A stretch of 64,000 bases of DNA. Origin: Neobacillus niacini (GTDB taxonomy: Bacteria > Bacillota > Bacilli > Bacillales > Cytobacillaceae). The notes beneath the pieces were generated by a model. The model did not search any database. It had not been told where the DNA came from and was given only the letters and a program-made list of their open reading frames with translations. The DNA lies in assembly GCF_000759675.1 (NCBI RefSeq), contig NZ_BAWM01000016.1, forward strand, positions 87,801 to 151,800, read 5' to 3'. The position numbers and the translations under genes are program-made. Of this stretch, positions 37,792 through 45,077 are shown in pieces; position 1 is the first letter of the stretch, and each line of letters starts with the position of its first letter.

Positions 37792-37865
37792 ACTTCCTCC
37801 TGAAAAACCGATTAATAGAATAAGAGCATCTAATGAGATAATGTCTTGATGCAGGGAATTCATTG

Positions 37866-38221
37866 TTAGAAACAAATTGGGGAGTTAATCGTATGCGTAG
37901 AAAGAAAACAACTCCTAGGCCAATTAGAGATTCTATGATTGCAGTCAACGCCAGTATCAAGAACACCGACTTTAATCCCTTTACCGGTAATATTCTCGGC
38001 ATGCATCTTGTCCACGCCTATTTGCGGAACGCTGTCTGCCATTTTCGGATCAATGGCTTCCTTTGTTTTTACCGATGGTTCCACTTTTACCTCGTAATCT
38101 TTAAAAATACGTTTAACTACTCCAGATTGCAGCAAATCTTGCACTGCCACGCGAGGCAGCGTCATCACTACACCGTTGATGGCGTTTTTATACTCTCTTG
38201 TTATGTTTAAATCTTTCTCAT
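37866..38221 (-). pseudogene. Remnant of a Vpr-like subtilase gene
   Basis: On the minus strand a good ribosome site and ATG (AGGAGAGG, ATG at 38221) are followed by a stop after four codons. In another frame an inhibitor-I9 propeptide end (VAVQDLLQSGVVKRIF) and the beginning of an S8 catalytic domain (ADSVPQIGVDKMHAE, KGIKVGVLDTGVD) are readable. Homology breaks off just after the catalytic Asp, and the His and Ser parts are absent. It therefore retains start, propeptide and first catalytic block with internal frame damage and a 3' deletion. Sequence style is closest to Vpr-type minor extracellular proteases, different from the intact neighbour. Confidence 0.75.
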
Positions 38222-38459
38222 TACATCCTCTCCTAATCGATAATTTTAACGAATCACAAATAAATCTAGTAAATTGCAATTCTATCCATATCATCACATA
38301 TTCTTATTTTTCTGGAAATTAAACATAAGGAGTAAATTATATATACTATTAGTTCTACACCAACATAAAACAAAAGATCTATTCTAGCCCTTTTTATTTG
38401 AGTAAGTGCTTACATAAAATATATCAATTAAAATAGTTAACTTTAATTTGGAATGTTGT
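38222..38459. other. AT-rich intergenic region upstream of subtilase remnant
   Basis: No coding sequence is recognised. It contains AGTAAGTGCTTACA (38401-38414), a perfect inner palindrome matching the cre consensus at 12 of 14 positions, now orphaned upstream of the broken protease gene. Confidence 0.4.
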
Positions 38460-38771
38460 CTTATTCGTAGGATTTCAAATATGCACGGAGTACCAGGTTT
38501 AGTTGAACAAAAGGGCACTGTGACCCATCAGGTTAGCATAACTGGCCTCCACCCCTTGGATAGGCATGACGAAGGAATGAGAGGGCAATTGACCCGTTGA
38601 GACATGGGAGGGAAAGCCTCCATGGCGGCATGGAAATGTGCATTATATGGTAAAATATGGAGTTCCGGCTGGCTCCTTTATTTAACTATGCCTTCACGAA
38701 GCCAAAATGATCTGAACTCATTTCAATTACCGTAAATCCAATTACAAGGGTTATGAAATCCTACGAATAAG
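38460..38771. mobile_element. 312-bp element with perfect 18-bp inverted ends, noncoding, structured
   Basis: CTTATTCGTAGGATTTCA at 38460-38477 is repeated exactly in inverse orientation at 38754-38771. Between them no ORF is plausible, GC content is higher than in the surroundings, and several hairpins are visible, such as CATGGGAGG-N5-CCTCCATG (near 38606-38624), GTTA-N3-TAAC and GGAG-N10-CTCC. This looks like a MITE or the noncoding end of an insertion sequence that carries a structured RNA. No target duplication is evident. Confidence 0.6.
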
Positions 38772-38881
38772 TGAGCATTCGAGAGATATTCGTATCAAAC
38801 TGAGGGAGTTCAATTAGGACTTAAAAGGATTTTTTTATTTATGGTAATGTATAATTAGATACTTAGGTGAGGATGGAAAAC

Positions 38882-38968
38882 ATGACATCAAATATAGTAA
38901 TTCCGATATTAATTTTAGCATTACTTGTGGTATTGGGATTCCTATTAGTTAAGTTATTTAGAAAGTAG
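38882..38968 (+). CDS. 28-residue single-span membrane peptide
   Basis: ATG at 38882 preceded by AGGTGAGGATGG encodes 28 residues: a short polar start (MTSN), one hydrophobic helix (IVIPILILALLVVLGFLLV) and a basic end (KLFRK). A TATAAT-like hexamer lies about 30 bases upstream. It ends 32 bases before the histidine kinase ATG. The composition is exactly that of a small transmembrane protein with a cytoplasmic basic tail. Function unknown; it could be a regulator of the adjacent kinase or a remnant. Confidence 0.6.
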   Translation: MTSNIVIPILILALLVVLGFLLVKLFRK

Positions 38969-39000
38969 AATTAACCAGGTCAGAACTCGGGAGGTACACC

Positions 39001-41724
39001 ATGAAAAAAGATAAAAAGCTGCATTTCCATACCTTTTTATTAAGATTCTCGTTAATCGCCGTATTTGTATTTCTTTTGCTGTTAAGCAGTTTATATTATA
39101 TAAAAATAAAAAACTTTATTGAAGAAAAGAAAGAAACGTCCATCCAGTTAAGAATGGACCAGATTTCTTCGGAATTGCAAACGGAGTTTAATAGCATTTA
39201 TGACACGACCAACAATTTAAGGACCAATGAGATTGTTATTCGTTATATAGATGAATTAAGCGGCTCAGAGATAAGCCCGACAGAGAAGTATTACCAGAAT
39301 TCCGGATTTGAAGATTACTTAAATACCATTAGACAGAACAACAAACTGATTGATAATATCCTCATAATTACGCCGAATACTCAATACAGTTCTGATCAAA
39401 AATATGTGAATTTTAAGTTAAATGGAATGAAGGTAAAATCAGACGTGGAAAATAATTTTCACTTTTTTAATTTAGGTGAGGCAAGCAGCAAAATTGAACT
39501 GCTTTCATCAGATAAGGAAAGTGGAATGGAAGAGTTAAATAACCATTTGTTTTTTGGTACGAATATCATTTCTGCGGACGGGGTCCATAAAGGAGTCATT
39601 TTACTATTTATCAATCCAAAAAATTTAGATGATTCCCTCTTTTATGCGAACCAAATTCGCTTATTTGATCAAAATGGCCAAATGTTTTTTAAAGGCGACC
39701 AGGCAGACGGGGATGTTCCTGTAAAGCTTGATACATTAAAACACGACAAAAAGAGGCAATTATTATCTTGGCGAGATAAAGGTGTCTATTATTCAAGCAT
39801 ACCTTATTATCATTTTCAGCTTATTTATGAAGATTCATTAGATTTTTATAAAAAACAAATTGGGCTTATGTGGAAAATGATTGTAATAACATTCGTTTGT
39901 TCCGCATTGGTTGCGATTATTTTTTCTAGAATAATAGGACGAAAGGTTATTCAGCCGCTTTATCAATTAATCGCATCGATTAAGGAGTACGAAGAAAGCA
40001 GAAATTACAGCAGTCTTTTACAGCAGAATAAAACGACTGGCATGAAAATGAGCTTACGAGAGCGCTTCTTTTTTTATTTTGTGATCACGGTTTTGCTTCC
40101 GATATTGATTTTTATAGGAATTCTTTATGGACAAACCTCCCGACTTGTTTCGGTGGATATGCAGGAAAGCTATCATTCTGTGCATGAAAAGATGGCTCGG
40201 TTGCTGAATAACGAAATTAACCAACGAGAGCTGACGATGGCACGCATTGCACATTATGGCAATTTACAGTTCCATATAATGGAACATGATGTCGAGAAGA
40301 TTGGCTATGAATTAGTAGACCGAAGGCAGTTCCTTGAATTAAGACGGCAAAATATCAGAATTTATGATGAGTCCGGAAAGATTTTGTATACAAACATGCA
40401 CAATCAGCAGAAGGAACTAGCTTCAGAATTCATGGGAAATTTAGCAAGTTCAGATCGGAAAATCAGCTATATACTAGAAAGGGATCGTTTTAACAATGTT
40501 ACGATTGTGATCGGAATGCCGATTTTTTCCCCGGTCGAATATTCCAAAATTATTGGCTATATTACGGTTGACATTGAAAACAATCTGCTGGAAAAGTATT
40601 ATTCGGATTGGCAAAAAACGGGTCTTGAAATGCTGCTTGCGGATAAAAACAATAGAATTCTTTCCCATCCGAATCCACTTAAAATTGGAAAAGTTTTTGA
40701 GAGTAAAGAGAAAATGCTATATGACGAAGGGTCTAATTTTCATGTTTACAGCACAGAAATTACTAGCTTGGACTGGGAATTTATTTCAAAATACAATTAT
40801 TCTGATATTCAAAAGCAGGTCAATCAATTGTTTATCAGTGACCTCTATCTGTTATTTTTTATCATTCTCTTGCTGCTTATTTTTGCCTATTGGATTTCGA
40901 AACGAATGTTAAGACCGATTGGGCAGTTGAACAATCTGTTTCATACCTTTGATTTAAAAGGCTCCCATCATGAATTGGTTGAACAGTTATCGGGAATTGA
41001 CGAAGTAGACTCCCTGACGAAAAACTTTAATCAAATGATGGAGAGAATGGAAGATTTGATTCATGAGACTATATTGACGAATCAAGAGCGGATTCAATTG
41101 AAATTTGAAAAACGCGAGCTGCAGCTCAATGCGCTTCAGTCGCAAATTAATCCTCACTTTTTATACAATACGCTCGATAATTTGATCTTTCTCGTAGAAG
41201 CCAATGAAACGGATAAAGCGACTGAGATGATTGCGTCCTTAAGCCGATTTTTTCGTTTTATCACCAATCGGGAACAATTTATGATTACGCTCCGGGATGA
41301 ACTGGTATACACGAAAACCTATATCAAAATTATGTCCTACCGGTTTGATAATTTTGAATGCGTATGGGATGTAGATGAAAAACTATTAAATTATAAAACG
41401 GTCAAGCTGATTCTGCAGCCGGTCATTGAAAATGCCATTCATCATGGAGCAAGGAAAACGAAGGACATGGTGACGATCCACATTTCGGGCGAGCTGAAAG
41501 AGGAAGAGATTCATATCGTTGTAAAGGATAATGCAGTGGGAATAGGAGAAGAAGAACTGACCGTCATAAAAAGTCACCTAGCTGCTACTTCGTTGGATAA
41601 AGCCGGTATTTACAATGTAAACGGTAGAATACGGCTACAATTCGGAGAAAAATATGGGCTTGGTATAGAAAGTGAACGAGGTAATGGCACAAAAGTTACT
41701 ATCGTCCTCCCCTCTGTTATATGA
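39001..41724 (+). CDS. YesM-type sensor histidine kinase with duplicated sensor module
   Basis: Membrane histidine kinase of 907 residues, against about 580-600 for typical YesM proteins. Two complete sensor units are visible: membrane helix (about 13-33), extracellular domain, helix (about 290-312) and HAMP-like segment RKVIQPLYQLIASIKEYEES; then helix (about 353-375), second extracellular domain, helix (about 614-636) and HAMP (RMLRPIGQLNNLFHTF). The kinase core follows: His719 in QSQINPHFLYNTLDNL, then N-box QPVIENAIHHGA and G-box ERGNGTKVTIVLP. ATG after GGGAGG. Probable partner of the response regulator at 31942-33504. By context it senses an extracellular sugar, possibly with the binding proteins of the next operon. 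Confidence 0.92.
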   Translation: MKKDKKLHFHTFLLRFSLIAVFVFLLLLSSLYYIKIKNFIEEKKETSIQLRMDQISSELQTEFNSIYDTTNNLRTNEIVIRYIDELSGSEISPTEKYYQNSGFEDYLNTIRQNNKLIDNILIITPNTQYSSDQKYVNFKLNGMKVKSDVENNFHFFNLGEASSKIELLSSDKESGMEELNNHLFFGTNIISADGVHKGVILLFINPKNLDDSLFYANQIRLFDQNGQMFFKGDQADGDVPVKLDTLKHDKKRQLLSWRDKGVYYSSIPYYHFQLIYEDSLDFYKKQIGLMWKMIVITFVCSALVAIIFSRIIGRKVIQPLYQLIASIKEYEESRNYSSLLQQNKTTGMKMSLRERFFFYFVITVLLPILIFIGILYGQTSRLVSVDMQESYHSVHEKMARLLNNEINQRELTMARIAHYGNLQFHIMEHDVEKIGYELVDRRQFLELRRQNIRIYDESGKILYTNMHNQQKELASEFMGNLASSDRKISYILERDRFNNVTIVIGMPIFSPVEYSKIIGYITVDIENNLLEKYYSDWQKTGLEMLLADKNNRILSHPNPLKIGKVFESKEKMLYDEGSNFHVYSTEITSLDWEFISKYNYSDIQKQVNQLFISDLYLLFFIILLLLIFAYWISKRMLRPIGQLNNLFHTFDLKGSHHELVEQLSGIDEVDSLTKNFNQMMERMEDLIHETILTNQERIQLKFEKRELQLNALQSQINPHFLYNTLDNLIFLVEANETDKATEMIASLSRFFRFITNREQFMITLRDELVYTKTYIKIMSYRFDNFECVWDVDEKLLNYKTVKLILQPVIENAIHHGARKTKDMVTIHISGELKEEEIHIVVKDNAVGIGEEELTVIKSHLAATSLDKAGIYNVNGRIRLQFGEKYGLGIESERGNGTKVTIVLPSVI

Positions 41725-41736
41725 ATCTAATGTTTT

Positions 41737-41787
41737 AGAGGATTACTCTAAGGGAAATTTTTTCCTTTTGGGTAACCTCTATTTTTA
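41737..41787 (+). terminator. Imperfect terminator hairpin after histidine kinase
   Basis: AGAGGATTACTC pairs imperfectly with GGGTAACCTCT across an A- and T-rich loop and is followed by ATTTTTA. Confidence 0.5.
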
Positions 41788-41813
41788 TGCTTTTTAAGAA
41801 AATAAAAAAATAG

Positions 41814-41894
41814 CTTTAAATAGTGTTATTTTACCTTAAGAAAATTAACAAAACTTAAAATAGTGTTATTTAACCTTAAGAAAGTATAACTTTC
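41814..41894 (+). promoter_or_regulatory. Two 40-bp-spaced direct repeats, candidate response-regulator boxes
   Basis: TAGTGTTATTTTACCTTAAG (41821-41840) recurs as TAGTGTTATTTAACCTTAAG (41861-41880), exactly 40 bp apart, near four helical turns, with similarity extending to about 40 bases each. A third, single copy (TAGTGTTACTTTTCCTAAAG) lies at 44005-44024 before the permease operon. AraC-type activators bind such direct repeats; the YesN-type regulator of this window is the natural candidate. Confidence 0.65.
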
Positions 41895-41922
41895 TCAAAA
41901 GAAATTATACTATTCTAAAAAT

Positions 41923-41936
41923 AGAAATCGTTTTCA
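41923..41936 (+). promoter_or_regulatory. cre-like or LacI-type operator upstream of first binding protein
   Basis: AGAAATCGTTTTCA matches TGWAANCGNTNWCA at 13 of 14 positions. The related AGAAAACGTTTTCA occurs at the homologous position before the permease operon (44066-44079). Both follow an AT-rich region with possible -10 hexamers. Confidence 0.65.
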
Positions 41937-41944
41937 ATAAACAA

Positions 41945-42030
41945 AAAAAGAGGAGGATATTTAAACGTAGTTAGTTTAAACATCTGTGCGAACGCAATTA
42001 TTTAAAGAAAAAGTGAACACTAATTGGTTA
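41945..42030 (+). other. Scar of deleted permease gene in the leader of the binding-protein gene
   Basis: The leader contains GAGGAGGATAT (compare GAGGGGGGGATAT before the permease at 44111) and then, at 41987-42030, text almost identical to the end of that permease gene: GTGCGAACGCAATTATT is shared exactly with 45014-45032, and AGAAAAAGTGAACAC follows in both. The last bases, ATTGGTT followed by an AAGGGGGA ribosome site, resemble the end of the second permease. The leader is best read as collapsed remains of permease genes. Confidence 0.7.
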
Positions 42031-42043
42031 AGGGGGAGCAATA

Positions 42044-43744
42044 ATGAAAAGAAGATTGAAAGCACTTTCATTTGCAGCTGTTTCAGGTGCACTCATTTTT
42101 ACATCGGCATGTTCAAATAAGGAAGCAAGTAAAGAAGCAGAAAAAGTTGATGCTTCTGGTTTACCTGAGGCGGGGGATTTTTCCAAAGAGCTTGAACTGA
42201 ATCTTTCAGGATCTGTGACAAGAGGTAAAGTTGAGGATGGAAACTATGTTCAAAAGAGATTAGAAGAGCAATTCAACATCAAAATTGTCAATACGAAAGC
42301 GGATACTTGGAATACTGACCAGGTAAACTTAATGGTAGCATCCGGGGATCTTCCTGATACATTTGCTTTTACGGCAGGCGGTAAGTCAGGACAAGAATTA
42401 TTTGATTCTGGTTTAACTCGAACCATTCCGAAAGATATGCTTGAAAAATATGCACCTCGATATTTGAAGATGTTATCTGAAAATCCTCCAGGGGAAAATA
42501 TGAACCTGAAGCAGGGAACAGAGAATGAATATTTACAATTAATTGGTCAATATGCCCATGTCGATGGCTTGGCTTGGGGGCCAACATTCCGACTTGATTG
42601 GCTGGAGAAGTTAGGTATTAAACCACCTGGAGAAATCAAACAAGTTGGACCAAGTGGCGGCCGTGAGAAAATTTATTCTACTGAAGGTGCCTATACACTT
42701 GAAGAAGTGGAAGAAATTTTTAAAGCGTTTACGTTTGATGATCCAGACGGAAATGGAAAGAACGATACGTATGGAATCTCTCCTTATAACAACCAAATCC
42801 ACTGGTCAGCTACATTAATGGGTGCATTTGGAATTGCTCCTGGTTATAACTTTATAGAAGATGGAAAATTGGTTCAAACTGAGGTTTCAAAAAAATATAA
42901 AGATTTTCTAAAATTAATGGCAAAGTGGTATAAAATGGGATTGGTTGATCCTGAATTTACAACCCTTGATAATAATAAAAGCTGGGAAAAATACAAACAA
43001 GGAAAAATTGGCTACTATATCGCACAGCCTTCCTATATTGCCATGGATGATTGGGCAAAAGGACGAGCGCCACAAAATATCGTAGAAAATCCGGATTCTT
43101 CTGCAAAATTACTTGCGACAGCACCAGAAATTGGTAAGGATGGACAGCAGGGTGAAGGAGCCTATCTTCCTGTTGGAAATTTAGCGGATGCCTTCTATAT
43201 ATCTAAGAATGTAACGGATGAGGAGCTGGCAAGAATCCTGCAAATCTTTGATTATATTAATTTTGATAATGAGGCAAGATGGACATTGTATGGAGAGGTT
43301 GGCACACATTCTGATTGGGAAGGAACGCCTGAAAAGTCAGCGCTTAAAGTCCGTCCAGAATTTGCAGAACAAGAAGGGAATTCAGGATTTTGGGCATATA
43401 ACTTCCGTACGTACGATAAAGAGCGGGTACAATGGTTCCAATCTGAATATACAAATAAATTAAAGAGTGAGTACTATGCACGTGAAGATGTGAAAGAAAA
43501 AATGCTGATTCGTCCGTATAAATGGGATATCTTAAATGAAACGAAGTTAAAAGAGCTATCCAAACGTTATAGTGGACAACTTACAACCATTGTCGACGAA
43601 TTTAGAATGAAGGCAATTGTTGGCGAAGTGGACATTGACAAAGAGTGGGATTCATACGTTGAAAATTGGATGAAAAACGGCGGGGAAGAAACACTAGCTG
43701 AGTTAGAAAAAGCTCCTAAGGTTTCCGATTTGTTAAAGAAATAA
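42044..43744 (+). CDS. Sugar-binding lipoprotein of ABC transporter, copy 1
   Basis: Extracellular solute-binding protein of 566 residues with type II signal peptide (SGALIFTSAC, Cys23 lipidated). It is nearly colinear with copy 2 at 45984-47684: identical length and long shared blocks such as LNLSGSVTRGKVEDGNYVQK and DDWAKGRAPQNIVENPDS. A DDPDGNGKNDTYG loop resembles the calcium-binding loop of LplA-type proteins. It is transcribed alone: its own promoter region upstream, a terminator at 43831-43862, and no permease of its own, so it probably delivers ligand to the permeases at 44111-45968. Ligand by context: a sialylated oligosaccharide. Confidence 0.92.
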   Translation: MKRRLKALSFAAVSGALIFTSACSNKEASKEAEKVDASGLPEAGDFSKELELNLSGSVTRGKVEDGNYVQKRLEEQFNIKIVNTKADTWNTDQVNLMVASGDLPDTFAFTAGGKSGQELFDSGLTRTIPKDMLEKYAPRYLKMLSENPPGENMNLKQGTENEYLQLIGQYAHVDGLAWGPTFRLDWLEKLGIKPPGEIKQVGPSGGREKIYSTEGAYTLEEVEEIFKAFTFDDPDGNGKNDTYGISPYNNQIHWSATLMGAFGIAPGYNFIEDGKLVQTEVSKKYKDFLKLMAKWYKMGLVDPEFTTLDNNKSWEKYKQGKIGYYIAQPSYIAMDDWAKGRAPQNIVENPDSSAKLLATAPEIGKDGQQGEGAYLPVGNLADAFYISKNVTDEELARILQIFDYINFDNEARWTLYGEVGTHSDWEGTPEKSALKVRPEFAEQEGNSGFWAYNFRTYDKERVQWFQSEYTNKLKSEYYAREDVKEKMLIRPYKWDILNETKLKELSKRYSGQLTTIVDEFRMKAIVGEVDIDKEWDSYVENWMKNGGEETLAELEKAPKVSDLLKK

Positions 43745-43830
43745 ATTTACTTTTCTTGAATGGATCCGAATTACATTGGAATGAATGTAATCGGATTCAT
43801 TTGCGATAATATATAAAACCATTTTAAGAG

Positions 43831-43862
43831 GCGCATGAATATTCATGCGCTTCTACTATTTT
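43831..43862 (+). terminator. Terminator of binding-protein 1 gene
   Basis: Stem GAGGCGCATGAA/TTCATGCGCTTC followed by TACTATTTTT. Confidence 0.8.
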
Positions 43863-43874
43863 TACTTGTCTTTA

Positions 43875-44000
43875 TTGTCTAGCTCCAGCGCCTAGGGGCT
43901 CGGGGTCATAAGCCAATCCGTCGAAAAGGTTAAAAACCAACCTTCCCGTCGGCTCGTCTTATGCCTGTTGCCCCTGTTCAAGGCGCTTCCGCTTTCCTTA
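43875..44000. repeat. Dispersed palindromic repeat starting TTGTCTAGCTCCAGCGCC
   Basis: About 125 bp begin TTGTCTAGCTCCAGCGCC and end AAGGCGCTTCCGCTTTCCTT. The outer arms pair (AGCGCC and GGCGCT, GGGGC and GCCCC), then CATAAG with CTTATG, and an inner AAGGTT-loop-AACCTT, giving a long nested hairpin. I recognise this as a high-copy intergenic repeat type in Bacillaceae genomes. Its right end directly abuts the conserved promoter box of the permease operon. Confidence 0.75.
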
Positions 44001-44065
44001 AAATAGTGTTACTTTTCCTAAAGAAAGTAAAACTTTTAAAATAAAAATTATATTATTCTAATAAT

Positions 44066-44079
44066 AGAAAACGTTTTCA
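44066..44079 (+). promoter_or_regulatory. cre-like or LacI-type palindrome before permease operon
   Basis: AGAAAACGTTTTCA contains the perfect palindrome GAAAACGTTTTC and fits the CcpA consensus at 13 of 14 positions. It lies 31 bases upstream of the ATG at 44111, so a bound protein would block transcription start or early elongation. Confidence 0.7.
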
Positions 44080-44110
44080 GATGTTTTTAAAAATGAGGGG
44101 GGGATATATA

Positions 44111-45061
44111 ATGCAAACAACATTAGAGAGGATTAAGACAAAACCTCAGCGACAAGTAAGTGAAAAATGGGTCCGTATGAAAAAAATGAAATCGCTTTAC
44201 TTCATGATGCTCATTCCGATGGTGATGTTATTTATTTTTAATTATATTCCAATGTACGGGGTAATAATTGCTTTTAAAAATTTCTCACCCGGCTTAGGGA
44301 TTATGGACAGTCCGTGGAATAATTTTGAACACTTTAAAAGGCTGTTCAGTGATTTCTTATTTTTAAGGGCATTTCAAAACACAGTGTTCATCAGTTTACT
44401 GAAAATTATCATTGTGTTCCCGGCACCGATCATTTTTGCAATTCTATTAAATGAAATTAAAAGTGAGAAATTTAAAAAGGTGAGTCAGTCGATCTCCTAT
44501 TTACCACATTTCATGTCCTGGGTTATTTTATCGGCAATGGTCATTGAAGTGTTTTCACCACAAAGGGGAATTATTAACTATGTTATTACCATTTTTGGAG
44601 GAGATCCAATCAATTTCTTATCGGACAAAACATCCTTTATTCCAATTTTAATCTTAACGGATATGTGGAAAGAACTTGGCTGGGGAGCCATCATCTATTT
44701 GGCTACAATTGCCTCCATTGATCCGGGATTGTACGAAGCTGCTGAAATGGACGGGGCAGGCAGATTCCACAAAATGATTCATGTCACACTTCCATCGATT
44801 ATGCCAATGGTAATCATCATGTTTATTCTTCGACTGGGAAGTGTATTAAACGCAGGGTTCGACCAGATTCTTAACTTGTACAACCCATTAGTATATGAAG
44901 TTGCTGACATAATTGATACGTATGTGTATCGAAGCGGGTTGGAGCAATTCCAATTTGACTATGCAACAGCAGTAGGATTATTTAAAAACGTTGTCGGAAT
45001 CGTGCTAATCCTCAGTGCGAACGCAATTATTCGTAGAAAAAGTGAACACGGAATTTGGTAG
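44111..45061 (+). CDS. CUT1 ABC transporter permease, LplB-like
   Basis: Permease of 316 residues with six membrane helices (first FMMLIPMVMLFIFNYIPMYG) and the EAA loop YEAAEMDGAGRFHKMIHVTLP. The ATG at 44111 follows GAGGGGGGG; the in-frame ATG at 44081 has no ribosome site and overlaps the palindrome region. First gene of the sialoside operon; the second permease begins 16 bases after its stop. Paralog of 2206-3189. The end of this gene (about 45013-45056) is duplicated in the leader of binding protein 1. ATPase not encoded here. Confidence 0.93.
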   Translation: MQTTLERIKTKPQRQVSEKWVRMKKMKSLYFMMLIPMVMLFIFNYIPMYGVIIAFKNFSPGLGIMDSPWNNFEHFKRLFSDFLFLRAFQNTVFISLLKIIIVFPAPIIFAILLNEIKSEKFKKVSQSISYLPHFMSWVILSAMVIEVFSPQRGIINYVITIFGGDPINFLSDKTSFIPILILTDMWKELGWGAIIYLATIASIDPGLYEAAEMDGAGRFHKMIHVTLPSIMPMVIIMFILRLGSVLNAGFDQILNLYNPLVYEVADIIDTYVYRSGLEQFQFDYATAVGLFKNVVGIVLILSANAIIRRKSEHGIW

Positions 45062-45077
45062 AAAGGAGGATAAAAAA

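Larger units (their letters stand above)
43745..44110. other. Intergenic region between binding protein 1 and permease operon
   Basis: No gene is seen. In order it holds a long hairpin without T-tract (about 43757-43801), a rho-independent terminator (43831-43862), a dispersed Bacillaceae repeat (43875-44000), one copy of the TAGTGTTA box (44005-44024), and the cre/LacI-like palindrome (44066-44079). Confidence 0.7.

Noticed and set aside
37863-38210. Plus-strand open frame of about 115 codons
   Set aside because: It is antisense to the Vpr-like remnant, whose minus-strand translation gives recognisable protease sequence; there is no ribosome site or family match for the plus strand.
38401-38414. 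AGTAAGTGCTTACA as a functional cre site
   Set aside because: Two consensus mismatches, and the only downstream gene on its minus-strand side is a pseudogene.
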